Of a stretch of DNA of 64,000 nucleotides, positions 27,465-35,204 are shown piece by piece. Source of the stretch: an uncultured bacterium (GTDB lineage Bacteria; Cyanobacteriota; Vampirovibrionia; Gastranaerophilales; Gastranaerophilaceae); NCBI GenBank assembly GCA_949296355.1, contig CASFPS010000001.1:98297-162296 (forward strand), given 5' to 3'. Every line of letters begins with the position of its first letter. Position 1 is the first letter of the stretch. Position numbers and translations under genes: made by a program. The notes under the pieces were generated by a model. That model was not told where the DNA came from and ran no database searches. It was given only the letters and a program-made list of their open reading frames with translations.

Positions 27465-29327
27465 ATGACAGAATATTATGCACGTACAGATTATGTGTAT
27501 AGTTCAGGGGATGCTGTTTTCAGTATCCCTTTTTCTTATATAGATACTAAACACATATCTGTGTATGTTAATGATGTTAAAACTTCAGGCGTTTTACTTT
27601 TGAATGAAAGCCAAATAGAAATAACTTTTCCTGTTTTACAGGCTGGAGATGAAATATCAATCCGCAGAGAAACTCCAATTGATGAAAAGATGGTTGTTTT
27701 TACGGATACTTCTATATTAGATGAAAATACCCAAAACCTTGCACAAGACCAAGTATTTAATGTTGTCCAAGAGATGTATGATATTTTAACGGACAATAAA
27801 CAAGATACTGATAATCAAATTGCAGATTTTAAAGATGATATTGATACTCAAATTGAAACAAATAAACAAGATACTGATAATCAAATTGCAGATTTTAAAG
27901 ATGATATTGATACTCAAATTAAAACAAATAAACAAGATACTGATAATCAAATTGTTAAAACAAATAAACAAGATACTGATAATCAAATTGCAAGCTTTGA
28001 AGCAGCTATTAACGCTACATTAGAAGAAGTAACCGAAGCTGCGGAAAAAATAAATGAATTAGAAGAAGCCGTTGAAACGGCAACAACTTCCGCAGAAGAT
28101 GCAGAAAGTTCCGCTATTTTAGCAGCTCAAGAAGCAACAAAAGCGATTAATAAAGCCAATGAACTAACAGATTCATTAAATTTGTTAAATTCAACTGCTT
28201 CTGCCCTTACACAGGAAATTTCTGATAGAGAAGCAGCAGATACAGAAATTGAAAATGAACTTGATGAAATAGAAACAGCTCTTCAAGCACAAATTAATGA
28301 CTTAATGTTTATTAGTAACAAAGTATATTGTGACTATTTAAACTTTCTTAAAGCAGGAACAAGCCACACTGATTTACAAATATTACCTAACACAGCTATT
28401 CAATTTAAACTTGGAACTACGACTTATTTCTTTAAAACAGAAACTGGAATAAGTTTTAATGCTGTATCAAAATTAGATAGTGGTGATTCTCTTCAGAATG
28501 GAAAGGATTATTCAGTATATATTGTACCTATTTCTACAGGATATGATTTTGTCGTTTCATTAAATAGCACATATCCAACAGGATATACAGCAGATACTGC
28601 ATATAAGATAGGCGGTTTTCATACTTTATGTGTAGGTGTTACATCTTCAAATGCTCCTACTTTGCCTTCTGATAGCTTTTTTACTGCACATCCTGCAATA
28701 GGTTATAATGCTGGTGACATAATTCCAAATTCAATTTGGTGTTTAACTCATAGACCGGTTTCTGACCCTGATGGTATGGTTTATGTAGATTTAATAAATA
28801 AATGGGTAGATATTTATTTACAATCAGGTACATTTAAAGCAACAGCTTCAGTATATGGAGCATCAACAACAGATTCAAGACAGCCAATTCTTCATCAGTT
28901 TGATATGCTTTGTGTTTTTAAAACAATGGCAACAGATAATGAATTTATGGCTTTTGCAGAAGGTTCTAACCAGCTTACAGCTATTGCTGGTGCTGCTGAT
29001 GCAGTTACAACAGGCGGTCACTTAGATACAGCTGGAAAAAGAATGATTTCTTGTTATTTCATAGAAGATTGTTGTGGCTTCTTATGGCAATGGCTAGACG
29101 AAATCGGATTTAACGGTCAAGGAAATTGGACAAGCTATGGCACAGGAGCAACTTCAAGAGGACAGACTTACGGAATGCCTTATGTTCTTCGTGCGGGTGG
29201 TAATTGGGGTCATTCTTCTTCTTGTGGTTCTTGGTCTCGTGATTGTCTTTATGTCCGTTCTGATGTCAATGCTCGCAGTGGCTGTCGTGGTGTGAGCCGT
29301 CCTTTGCTAATTGGCAAAATGGCTTAA
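27465..29327 (+). CDS. Tail fibre with T7 gp17-like N-terminus and DGR-variable C-terminus
   Basis: The protein is 620 residues. Residues 1-105 match the T7 fibre attachment domain (ARTDYVYSSGDAVFSIPFSY, then ISIRRETPIDEKM and NLAQDQVFNVVQEMYDIL). Residues about 108-280 are coiled coil, with a 22-residue tandem repeat (NKQDTDNQIADF unit). After a beta-rich shaft, the C-terminal FGE/C-type-lectin-like domain ends in RAGGNW, GSWSRD and GCRGVSRP and carries the DGR variable repeat. It should determine host receptor binding. Confidence 0.93.
   Translation: MTEYYARTDYVYSSGDAVFSIPFSYIDTKHISVYVNDVKTSGVLLLNESQIEITFPVLQAGDEISIRRETPIDEKMVVFTDTSILDENTQNLAQDQVFNVVQEMYDILTDNKQDTDNQIADFKDDIDTQIETNKQDTDNQIADFKDDIDTQIKTNKQDTDNQIVKTNKQDTDNQIASFEAAINATLEEVTEAAEKINELEEAVETATTSAEDAESSAILAAQEATKAINKANELTDSLNLLNSTASALTQEISDREAADTEIENELDEIETALQAQINDLMFISNKVYCDYLNFLKAGTSHTDLQILPNTAIQFKLGTTTYFFKTETGISFNAVSKLDSGDSLQNGKDYSVYIVPISTGYDFVVSLNSTYPTGYTADTAYKIGGFHTLCVGVTSSNAPTLPSDSFFTAHPAIGYNAGDIIPNSIWCLTHRPVSDPDGMVYVDLINKWVDIYLQSGTFKATASVYGASTTDSRQPILHQFDMLCVFKTMATDNEFMAFAEGSNQLTAIAGAADAVTTGGHLDTAGKRMISCYFIEDCCGFLWQWLDEIGFNGQGNWTSYGTGATSRGQTYGMPYVLRAGGNWGHSSSCGSWSRDCLYVRSDVNARSGCRGVSRPLLIGKMA
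27795..27995 (+). repeat. 66-bp tandem repeats in the fibre coiled coil
   Basis: AATAAACAAGATACTGATAA recurs at 27795, 27861, 27927 and 27963. The first three are spaced by 66 bp (22 residues) and the last by 36 bp, indicating a truncated unit. All spacings keep the reading frame, so unit number can change fibre length. Confidence 0.9.
29184..29295 (+). repeat. DGR variable repeat (VR)
   Basis: These are the last 112 bp of similarity in the fibre gene. Compared with the template at 29402-29513 there are 12 differences and no gaps, and all 12 are at template adenines (A to G, C or T). They change 9 residues (for example N to D, L, Y, R, H and S), clustered in the predicted ligand-binding face. 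The final 16 bp, ending GTCGTGGTGTGA, are unchanged, as expected for the initiation-of-homing end. Confidence 0.95.
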
Positions 29328-29401
29328 AACTATTAATTTTATTAGGTTGTAGGTTGTCTGTTACACGAAGAATGTTAGCAATTTTTCAAACTACAAAAAG
29401 A

Positions 29402-29513
29402 GTTCTTCATGCAGGTGGTAATTGGAGTAATTCTTCTTCTTGTGGTTCTTGGTCTCGTAATTGTAATAATGTCCGTTCTAATGTCAATGCTAACAATGGC
29501 TGTCGTGGTGTGA
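29402..29513 (+). repeat. DGR template repeat (TR), non-coding
   Basis: This 112-bp near-copy of the VR lies 74 bp after the fibre stop. It is rich in AAT/AAC codons at exactly the positions that vary in VR. A small hairpin (GAATAC/GTATTC, 29528-29546) follows it. The open frame across it (about 29354-29551) is a consequence of its ancestry and has no SD, so it is read as template RNA and not a gene. Confidence 0.93.
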
Positions 29514-29628
29514 TACGGATACTCAGCGAATACCTAGCAAGTATTCATTAGAGTTATTTGGCTGAATCTATAACCTTGTCGTAAAGGCAAAACACAAAAA
29601 TTTATACAAAATCTTATTAGTAAAGAAA

Positions 29629-30585
29629 TTGAAAGTGAGAGGTTTTCTTTTGGTAAAAAGATACAAAAATTTATGGAAAGATGTAATTACTGAGGAAAAT
29701 ATAGCTTTAGCTTATAAAAAGGCAATAAAAGGTAAACGAAATTATTCTTCAGTAAAAAGATTTGAACAAGATATAGAAGGTAATTTAAAAAGAGTTAGAG
29801 ATAGTTTAGTAAATCAAACTTATAAAACATCTCCATATAATCAACGAACTATTTATGAACCTAAAGAGAGAATAATATATGTACTTTCTTTAAATCCCGA
29901 TAGAATTGTTCATCACGCATTAATGAATATTCTAATTCCAATATTTACTAAAATGTTTATTAAAAATACTTTTGCTTGTATTAAGGATAGGGGATTACAT
30001 AAAGGTTCAATATTAACAACAAAATATGTAAAAAAGTATAAGTATTGCTTAAAATGCGATATTAGAAAATTTTATCCTTCAATTAATCACGATATTTTAT
30101 ATCAAATGTGTGAGCGAAAATTTAAAGAAAAAGAAATTTTATGGCTATTGCATGAAATTATTTATTCTATTGAAGGAGAAACAAATGTTCCTATTGGTAA
30201 TTTACCCTCACAATGGTTCGGTAATTTTTATATGACACCCTTTGATAGATTTGTAACAGAAAAGCTAAAAATGAGTAAATGTGATTTATTCAGAACTACT
30301 CAAGGTGTCGATTTTCTTGGGTACAGACATTTTAAAAATTATAAATTATTAAGAAAAAGAACCGCCAAAAGAGTAAAGAAAAGATTACCGGTTATTTTAA
30401 GAAAATATAAAGAAGGTAAAATAACACAGGAAAAATTTAGGTCTTGTATCGAATCCACTTATGGCTGGGTAAAATGGGCTAATACTTATAATTTTCAATT
30501 AAAGTTAAAGCTATCAGAAATGAGAGCATTAGCTTATTCTAAGGAGACTAAAAAACAATGCTACAAACAAAACAAGACTATTTGA
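29629..30585 (+). CDS. DGR reverse transcriptase lacking the YxDD catalytic segment
   Basis: At 318 residues from TTG 29629 (or 311 from TTG 29650, which has GAGAGG about 7 nt upstream), it contains RT motifs in order: IIYVLSLNPDRIVHHAL, FACIKDRGLHKG and LKCDIRKFYPSI with the first catalytic Asp near 143. The DGR-type IGNLPSQ follows near 188, then GVDFLGYRHF of motif 7. Between FDRFVTEKLK and MSKCDLF (about residue 214) the stretch that should hold YxDD is missing, without loss of frame. No Avd-like gene is evident nearby. It is probably inactive. Confidence 0.88.
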   Translation: MKVRGFLLVKRYKNLWKDVITEENIALAYKKAIKGKRNYSSVKRFEQDIEGNLKRVRDSLVNQTYKTSPYNQRTIYEPKERIIYVLSLNPDRIVHHALMNILIPIFTKMFIKNTFACIKDRGLHKGSILTTKYVKKYKYCLKCDIRKFYPSINHDILYQMCERKFKEKEILWLLHEIIYSIEGETNVPIGNLPSQWFGNFYMTPFDRFVTEKLKMSKCDLFRTTQGVDFLGYRHFKNYKLLRKRTAKRVKKRLPVILRKYKEGKITQEKFRSCIESTYGWVKWANTYNFQLKLKLSEMRALAYSKETKKQCYKQNKTI

Positions 30586-30839
30586 ATTGTTTAGCAATGA
30601 ATCCTCAAGAAGGTAAAAAAGAACTACAGATTTTACTCCAATCACGGTTTTCTTGGACAAATACTCAAGTCTTAGAATCTGCTGATACCGCAGGTTTAGT
30701 TATTGATGATACACATAGAATCATTGGTTCTGAAGATGATGAATTTTATTACCAAGAATATATTGAAGATTCGACTGCAAAACTATTTAGAATAGGATTT
30801 ACAGTTAATGAAGTAGAGGAGTTATTAAATGAAAGTTAG
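30558..30839 (+). CDS. Phage protein of unknown function
   Basis: This is a 93-residue acidic protein starting MLQTKQDYLNCLAMNPQEG. A good SD (AAGGAG, about 10 nt upstream) supports the start although it overlaps the end of the RT gene. It sits between the DGR and the next small gene, overlapping the latter by 11 bp. I recognise no family. Confidence 0.6.
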   Translation: MLQTKQDYLNCLAMNPQEGKKELQILLQSRFSWTNTQVLESADTAGLVIDDTHRIIGSEDDEFYYQEYIEDSTAKLFRIGFTVNEVEELLNES

Positions 30840-31290
30840 ATACAACAGTGAAACAGGAAGGTTAGGTAAAGCTTATCCTGATACAATGCTTGTACCTAAT
30901 CCGTATATAGTTTTAACTACTCAGGAAGTTAATAATATTGCAAATCAAACAGACAAAATCGCTTATGTCATTAATAATGAAGTCGTTTTAAAAGATAAAG
31001 CTGAAATTGAAGCACAAGAGCTTGCAATTAAAGAAGCTAAAAGAATTGCAATGTTGCACATGACCAAGTTAGACTTTTTTACTTATGTTTGTAAACCTTA
31101 TGGAATTACTTATTCTCAGCTAGAAACTATTGTTTCAGGAAATGAAGATTTAAAAGCTGCTTGGAATCTTTGTAATCACGTTTATAGGGGTAATGAACAG
31201 CTCAATAATTATATATTAACAGTTATTCCATCATTAACAACGGAACAACTAAATCAAATTTTTGAGGAACACTGTGCAAAAGAAGAGTAA
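30829..31290 (+). CDS. Phage protein of unknown function, possible fibre-associated
   Basis: This is a 153-residue protein: a beta-rich N-terminus (KVRYNSETGRLGKAYPDT, then NPYIVLTTQEVNNI), an alanine/lysine helix, and a helical C-terminus (KLDFFTYVCKPYGITYSQLE). Its position behind the fibre suggests a fibre accessory or chaperone role, but nothing in the sequence proves it. SD GAGGAG. Confidence 0.6.
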   Translation: MKVRYNSETGRLGKAYPDTMLVPNPYIVLTTQEVNNIANQTDKIAYVINNEVVLKDKAEIEAQELAIKEAKRIAMLHMTKLDFFTYVCKPYGITYSQLETIVSGNEDLKAAWNLCNHVYRGNEQLNNYILTVIPSLTTEQLNQIFEEHCAKEE

Positions 31291-31414
31291 TTTCTCAGCT
31301 TGGTATTATGATGTGGGTTTTAGAAAAGAATTTAAATTTACTTATAAAATCCCTACTATAAGTGAATTTAAAAGATGGTGGAATAGATTATGGAAAAAGA
31401 AATTAAAAAAGTAA
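31274..31414 (+). CDS. Small basic phage protein
   Basis: A GTG at 31274 with GAGGA 6 nt upstream opens a 46-residue frame rich in Trp, Tyr, Phe and Lys (SAWYYDVGFRKEF, then RWWNRLWKKKLKK). It overlaps both neighbours slightly, a common layout here. The amphipathic basic C-terminus could associate with membranes. Tentative. Confidence 0.4.
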   Translation: MQKKSNFSAWYYDVGFRKEFKFTYKIPTISEFKRWWNRLWKKKLKK

Positions 31415-31827
31415 TTCTGAGTAACCCTCCACACATACACACTCGTACAGTTTTATTTAATGAGCAAGAAGAAATCATAGAAGATAAAAATAAAAAACAG
31501 TTTATAACTTGTAAAGAGACTGTATTAACAGTCAAATACACAGATAATTCAGAAATAACAATTACAGCCCCCAAAGGTTACAAATTTGATGGAGCTACTA
31601 TTCCTTTTGGAATAGGCAAAGGAGATATGAAGCTGCTTATCCCTGCTTTATTCCATGACATTATGTGTGATAACAAGGCTGTTATTAACTATAACAGAAA
31701 ACAGGCAGATTTAATCTTTAAAGAGTGTCTTGTTGAGTGTGGGGTTAATAAAATTCTTGCACAGCTTATGTATCTGGCTGTAGAAGCTTATCAAATATTA
31801 TTTTGTGATTGGAGTAAAAAGAAATAA
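31390..31827 (+). CDS. DUF1353 family phage protein
   Basis: The 145-residue protein contains the DUF1353 core: GYKFDGATIP, PALFHDIMCDN and the helix RKQADLIFKECLVECG. DUF1353 proteins are frequent near tail or lysis genes in tailed phages and have no established biochemical role. It is directly upstream of the holin candidate, with which it shares a TAATG overlap. Confidence 0.8.
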   Translation: MEKEIKKVILSNPPHIHTRTVLFNEQEEIIEDKNKKQFITCKETVLTVKYTDNSEITITAPKGYKFDGATIPFGIGKGDMKLLIPALFHDIMCDNKAVINYNRKQADLIFKECLVECGVNKILAQLMYLAVEAYQILFCDWSKKK

Positions 31828-32060
31828 TGCAAAACTTTTTAACACGTCACTTTGAAAGCATTGTCACCATTATTTGTATTGTAATGACAGGTATATTCTG
31901 GCTTGCAACAATGAACGGGATTCCTAACAGAGTAACCAAACTTGAAGCAGAGGTCAGTGAAATTAAACAGCAGCTTTCAAAGAATGATACAAAAACAGAC
32001 ATAATCCTAGAAGATATTAAATTTATTAAGCAGGTAGTTATACAAAAACAAGTTCAATAG
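31827..32060 (+). CDS. Holin-like single-span membrane protein
   Basis: The 77-residue protein has one membrane segment (IVTIICIVMTGIFWLAT, about residues 11-29) followed by a charged coiled coil (VTKLEAEVSEIKQQLSK). The layout and position directly before an endolysin gene fit a holin or holin accessory of the XhlA type. The functional assignment is from context. Confidence 0.6.
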   Translation: MQNFLTRHFESIVTIICIVMTGIFWLATMNGIPNRVTKLEAEVSEIKQQLSKNDTKTDIILEDIKFIKQVVIQKQVQ

Positions 32061-32070
32061 AAGGTAATGA

Positions 32071-32544
32071 ATGTTTAAAAATATTGTCTTGCATTGGACT
32101 GCTGGCAATTATTTACCCTCTGCAACTGATTTAGAACATTATCATTATTTGGTTGATGGTGATGGAAAAATCCATACCGGGAAATATGAACCTAATGACA
32201 ATCTAAAGTGTACAGATGGTAAATATGCAGCCCACTGTGGCGGCGGTAATACCGGCAGGATAGGCGTTTCACTATGCTGCCGTAAATCCACCAAAATACC
32301 GCCAACTAAAATCCAGGTAGAAGCAATGTGTAACCTTGCAGCGCAATTATGCACAATATACGGCTTACAGCCAAAGGATTGCATAACTCACGCTGAATTT
32401 GGACAGGCACATCCTAAAACCTCAAGCTATGGAAAAATTGATATCAATTGGATTCCTTCAGCGAAGGTACAAGGGGTTAAAGAGTGCGGAGATTACTTAA
32501 GAAATAAAATTCAATGGTATTACAACAAAATTAAGGAGATATAA
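32071..32544 (+). CDS. Endolysin: N-acetylmuramoyl-L-alanine amidase (amidase_2)
   Basis: This 157-residue enzyme cleaves the bond between MurNAc and L-alanine. The zinc-site histidines are in VLHWTAG and in HAEFGQAHP, with HYHYLVDGDG and GRIGVSLCC of the PGRP/T7 lysozyme fold. There is no signal peptide, so release would need the holin. In T7 the homologous enzyme also inhibits the phage RNA polymerase, which this phage encodes; whether this one does is unknown. Confidence 0.88.
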   Translation: MFKNIVLHWTAGNYLPSATDLEHYHYLVDGDGKIHTGKYEPNDNLKCTDGKYAAHCGGGNTGRIGVSLCCRKSTKIPPTKIQVEAMCNLAAQLCTIYGLQPKDCITHAEFGQAHPKTSSYGKIDINWIPSAKVQGVKECGDYLRNKIQWYYNKIKEI

Positions 32545-32778
32545 ATGTTAGAGAACGAACAACAGCTATACGACAAGTTTGTGGAAGTTCTTAATGATAA
32601 GTTAGATAATGAACCAACAGCTCAAGATTTATCTGTTGTTTTAAATTTCCTCAAATATAACAATATTCAAGCCTCCTCAAAACACAAAGGTGTTAATGAA
32701 TTGACAAACAAAACTAAAACCCTATTACCTTTTGATGATGAAGATGATGAACTTCCTCAGATTAGGAGGATTAAATAG
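32545..32778 (+). CDS. terS: Small terminase subunit-like DNA packaging protein (T7 gp18-like)
   Basis: This is a 77-residue protein with the LSVVLNFLKYNNIQA helix and an acidic LLPFDDEDDELP tail, both typical of the gp18-type small terminase group. It immediately precedes the large terminase, and its stop TAG overlaps the proposed ATA start of that gene. SD AAGGAG. Confidence 0.8.
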   Translation: MLENEQQLYDKFVEVLNDKLDNEPTAQDLSVVLNFLKYNNIQASSKHKGVNELTNKTKTLLPFDDEDDELPQIRRIK

Positions 32779-34453
32779 ATATTCATATAGATGCAGCTCT
32801 GATTGAAAAATGCAAAAAGAATTTCAAAAACTTTCTATATGTGGTTTTTCAATATATCAACCTTCCTTCCCCAACTGAAATTCAATATGCAATTGCTGAT
32901 GAGCTGCAATATAAGGAATCTGATTTAATCCTCAATGGTTTTAGGGGAGTAGCTAAATCTACAATTACAGGTATTTATGTTGCCTGGTTATTATTCAAAG
33001 ACCCTGTTAATACACAAATTATCTATGTAGGAGCTAATCAGGAAGAAGCTAAAAAGTTTATGAAGTTTACAAGAGGGCTTCTTGAAATAGTTCCATTTCT
33101 CAATTTTCTTATCCCTGATGTTAAAAGAGGACAGAAAGATAATGCTTTATCTTTTGATGTTGCTCCTGCTGAGGTGAGAATACAACCCTCCTGCAAGGCT
33201 GTTGGTATATTTGGTAATATCACAGGAAACAGAGCTACCGATATAATAGCTGATGATATCGAAACCTCTGAAAACTGTGATACCCAAATTAAGAGAGAGC
33301 ATATTGAATCTGCTGTAACAGAATTCAGGCAGGTTGTTTCACCTCTCAAGGGGAAGTTATTATTCTTAGGCACACCACATACAGAAATCTCAATCTACAA
33401 TAAACTCCACGAAAAAGGCATACCTACAAGAATATTCCCCATTAAGTTTCCAACACCTGAACAACAGGAAAAATATGGAGACAAATTAGCTCCATATATT
33501 GCAAACAAAGTACAACAAGACCCTACCTTGATTGGTACTTCTACTGACCCTATCAGATTTGGTGAAGAAGAAATCCTTAAATTAGAAGCTGAAGGAAGAA
33601 GTAAATTTGCAATGCAACAGATGCTGGATACAACCTTATCAGATATTGAGAGATATCCTCTTAAATGTTCTGACTTAATTGTTATGGACTGTGATAAGGA
33701 AATTGCCCCTGAAAAGGTTGCTTATGGTTCTGCTCCTAGTCAAATACTGAAAGATATTCCTTGTAATGGTATAGGAACAGATAAATACTATGCTCCAATT
33801 CCTTTACCGGATATAAAATGGCTTCCCTACAGCTATAAAATGATGGCAATAGACCCATCAGGACGTGGTAAAGATGAATTAGCTTGTTTTTGCTTAAACA
33901 AGGTGGCTTACAGGGTGGATATAGTGATGAAAACCTTAATGAATTAGCAAGGTTAGCTAAAGAATATAAGGTTAATAAGGTTAAAATTGAATCTAACTTC
34001 GGAGATGGTATGTTCACCACACTACTATCACCAATCTTAAGAAAAGTTTACCCCTGCGGTATTGAGGAAGTTAGACATAATACACAAAAAGAGAAAAGAA
34101 TTATAGATACCCTAGAACCTGTAATGAACCAGCACAGGTTAATTGTAGATAAGAATGTTATTAAAGAAGATGCTGAGAGTATAAAAAAATATCCTCTTGA
34201 AAAACAACAACAATATTCATTGTTTTATCAAATGACAAGAATAACAAGAGATAAAGGAAGCTTAAATCATGATGATAGGCTTGATTGTTTAGCTATGGCT
34301 GTTGCTGATTGCTTAGAAATGCTCCAGGTTGATACGGATGAAGAGATTAGATTGAGACTTGAACAGGAATTTGAAGAGCAAATAGAGAATTTCTTTGATG
34401 ATTTTGGACTTTCTGTTAATAATTCACCAAAAAGTTGGTTTGATATTGATTAA
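32775..34453 (+). CDS. terL: Large terminase subunit (T7 gp19-like), split by a -1 frameshift
   Basis: The ATPase has GFRGVAKSTITG (Walker A) and DIIADDIE (Walker B), and the nuclease domain begins MAIDPSGRGKDE. The frame closes at 33947, but the sequence resumes in the -1 frame as FLLKQGGLQGGYSDENL and continues to 34453. Restoring one T in the T5 run at about 33888-33892 joins them perfectly. N-terminal family sequence (LIEKCKKNF) extends upstream of the first GTG (32841) to an ATA (32775) or ATT (32781) behind AGGAGG, so a non-AUG start is likely. The protein may be inactive unless the frameshift is corrected. Confidence 0.88.
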
Positions 34454-34483
34454 AGAAACTGATAGACAACCAAGCAAAAGATA

Positions 34484-34559
34484 GTATTTTAGCTATTTTG
34501 GGGCTATTTTCCCTTAATAGCTAAGATATTATCCGCCATTTAAAGGCGATTTAAGGCGG
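34484..34559. other. Two hairpins behind the terminase
   Basis: TTAGCTATT (34489-34497) pairs with AATAGCTAA (34516-34524), with an inner GGG/CCC stem. Then CCGCC (34533-34537) pairs with GGCGG (34555-34559). Neither is followed by a run of T. The position corresponds to the concatemer-junction/packaging region of T7-like genomes, so they may be processing or packaging signals. Confidence 0.4.
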
Positions 34560-34581
34560 GTTAAATTTTGAGGAGGTATAT

Positions 34582-34701
34582 TTGTATTACCTTGAAATTT
34601 TAGGCATGTTAAATGACTTCCTGCGAGTTGTGGTAATAAAAAATATGGCTGTAATGCTTGCATACACTGGAATTGAGGGGTATTTACCTATAGCCCAGTA
34701 A
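34582..34701 (+). CDS. Short hydrophobic phage protein, possible T7 gp19.5 analogue
   Basis: A TTG at 34582 with AGGAGG 5 nt upstream opens a 39-residue frame: YYLEILGMLNDFL followed by the hydrophobic RVVVIKNMAVMLAYTGIEG. T7 has a short membrane protein gene (19.5) at this place. Assignment rests on SD, position and hydrophobicity. Confidence 0.4.
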   Translation: MYYLEILGMLNDFLRVVVIKNMAVMLAYTGIEGYLPIAQ

Positions 34702-34966
34702 TAGCAAGGGATACAGACTTTGCTTAAATTTACTCGGAAAAATTATGGCGGAATAAAATTTGCCAGAAATTTTAGAGAGGGTATACGTTATTAACGCGTC
34801 GTTCGATTTCCCCCAGCGGATAGTCTTAAAATCAATAGGAAAGACCAAAAAATCAAATAAAGATTAGCTTTCAATAAAACATAATATTTTATAAAATAAG
34901 GTTCGCCCAAATAAAGAATATAAATTTATATAATATACTCACGTTCCACCCTATATATTTTTTTAA
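34702..34966. other. Non-coding stretch between packaging and early regions
   Basis: I see no credible gene here. It contains short inverted repeats and a GC-richer patch (CGCGTCGTTCGATTTCCCCC, about 34796-34815) that stands out in AT-rich DNA. By analogy with T7 it may include the phage's genome-end region, but no direct signal proves this. Confidence 0.3.
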
Positions 34967-35027
34967 AACAAATTGTTATAATATTAAAACAAAAACACTT
35001 GACGAATAAAACAATTTGTTATATAAT
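34967..35027 (+). promoter_or_regulatory. Early promoter overlapped by repressor operators
   Basis: TTGACG (34999-35004), a 17-bp spacer and TATAAT (35022-35027) form a strong promoter. The palindrome AACAATTTGTT (35010-35020) fills the spacer, and AACAAATTGTT (34967-34977) lies 43 bp upstream. The same palindrome sits in the promoter at 39515. It very probably binds the S24-type repressor encoded at 38768-39478. Confidence 0.75.
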
Positions 35028-35032
35028 ATAAC

Positions 35033-35180
35033 TGTAAGCAGAAAACGGACTGGACAGACACCAGAATAAAAAACAGAGTCTAAAGCGTTAGTAACTTACA
35101 AAAGTATTAAACGGTATTGTTACAAAATAGCATAACACAAGACTACAAGCTCAGTAGGGCTGGCTTGGCTATGCTTACAA
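35033..35180 (+). ncRNA. Candidate structured leader RNA at the left early promoter
   Basis: TGTAAGCA (35033-35040, at the expected transcription start) can pair with TGCTTACA (35173-35180), closing a 148-nt domain. Inside are CTGG/CCAG and GTAAC/GTTAC stems. AGCATA (35130-35135) can compete for part of the 3' arm (TATGCT, 35171-35176), giving two exclusive folds. Ribosome binding for the next gene lies just after. No known RNA family is recognised. Confidence 0.4.
35123..35140 (+). repeat. 18-bp repeat shared by both early leaders (copy 1)
   Basis: ACAAAATAGCATAACACA here matches 39768-39785 at 17 of 18 positions. Both copies lie downstream of the repressor-controlled promoters. It may be an antitermination, promoter or protein-binding site; function unknown. 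Confidence 0.5.
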
Positions 35181-35204
35181 AAACAAAAGAAAGTGAGGTA
35201 AAAA

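Noticed and set aside
29354..29551. A 65-codon open frame over the template repeat
   Set aside because: It has no SD, and its similarity to the fibre is fully explained by TR/VR ancestry; TR acts as RNA template, not as a gene.
29629..30585. RT as part of a retron or group II intron
   Set aside because: The DGR-type IGNLPSQ motif, the adjacent VR/TR pair with adenine-only changes and the lack of a maturase or intron RNA point to a DGR.
33884..34453. The 3' part of the terminase as an independent gene
   Set aside because: It has no SD, begins inside the nuclease motif and continues the family sequence of the upstream frame.
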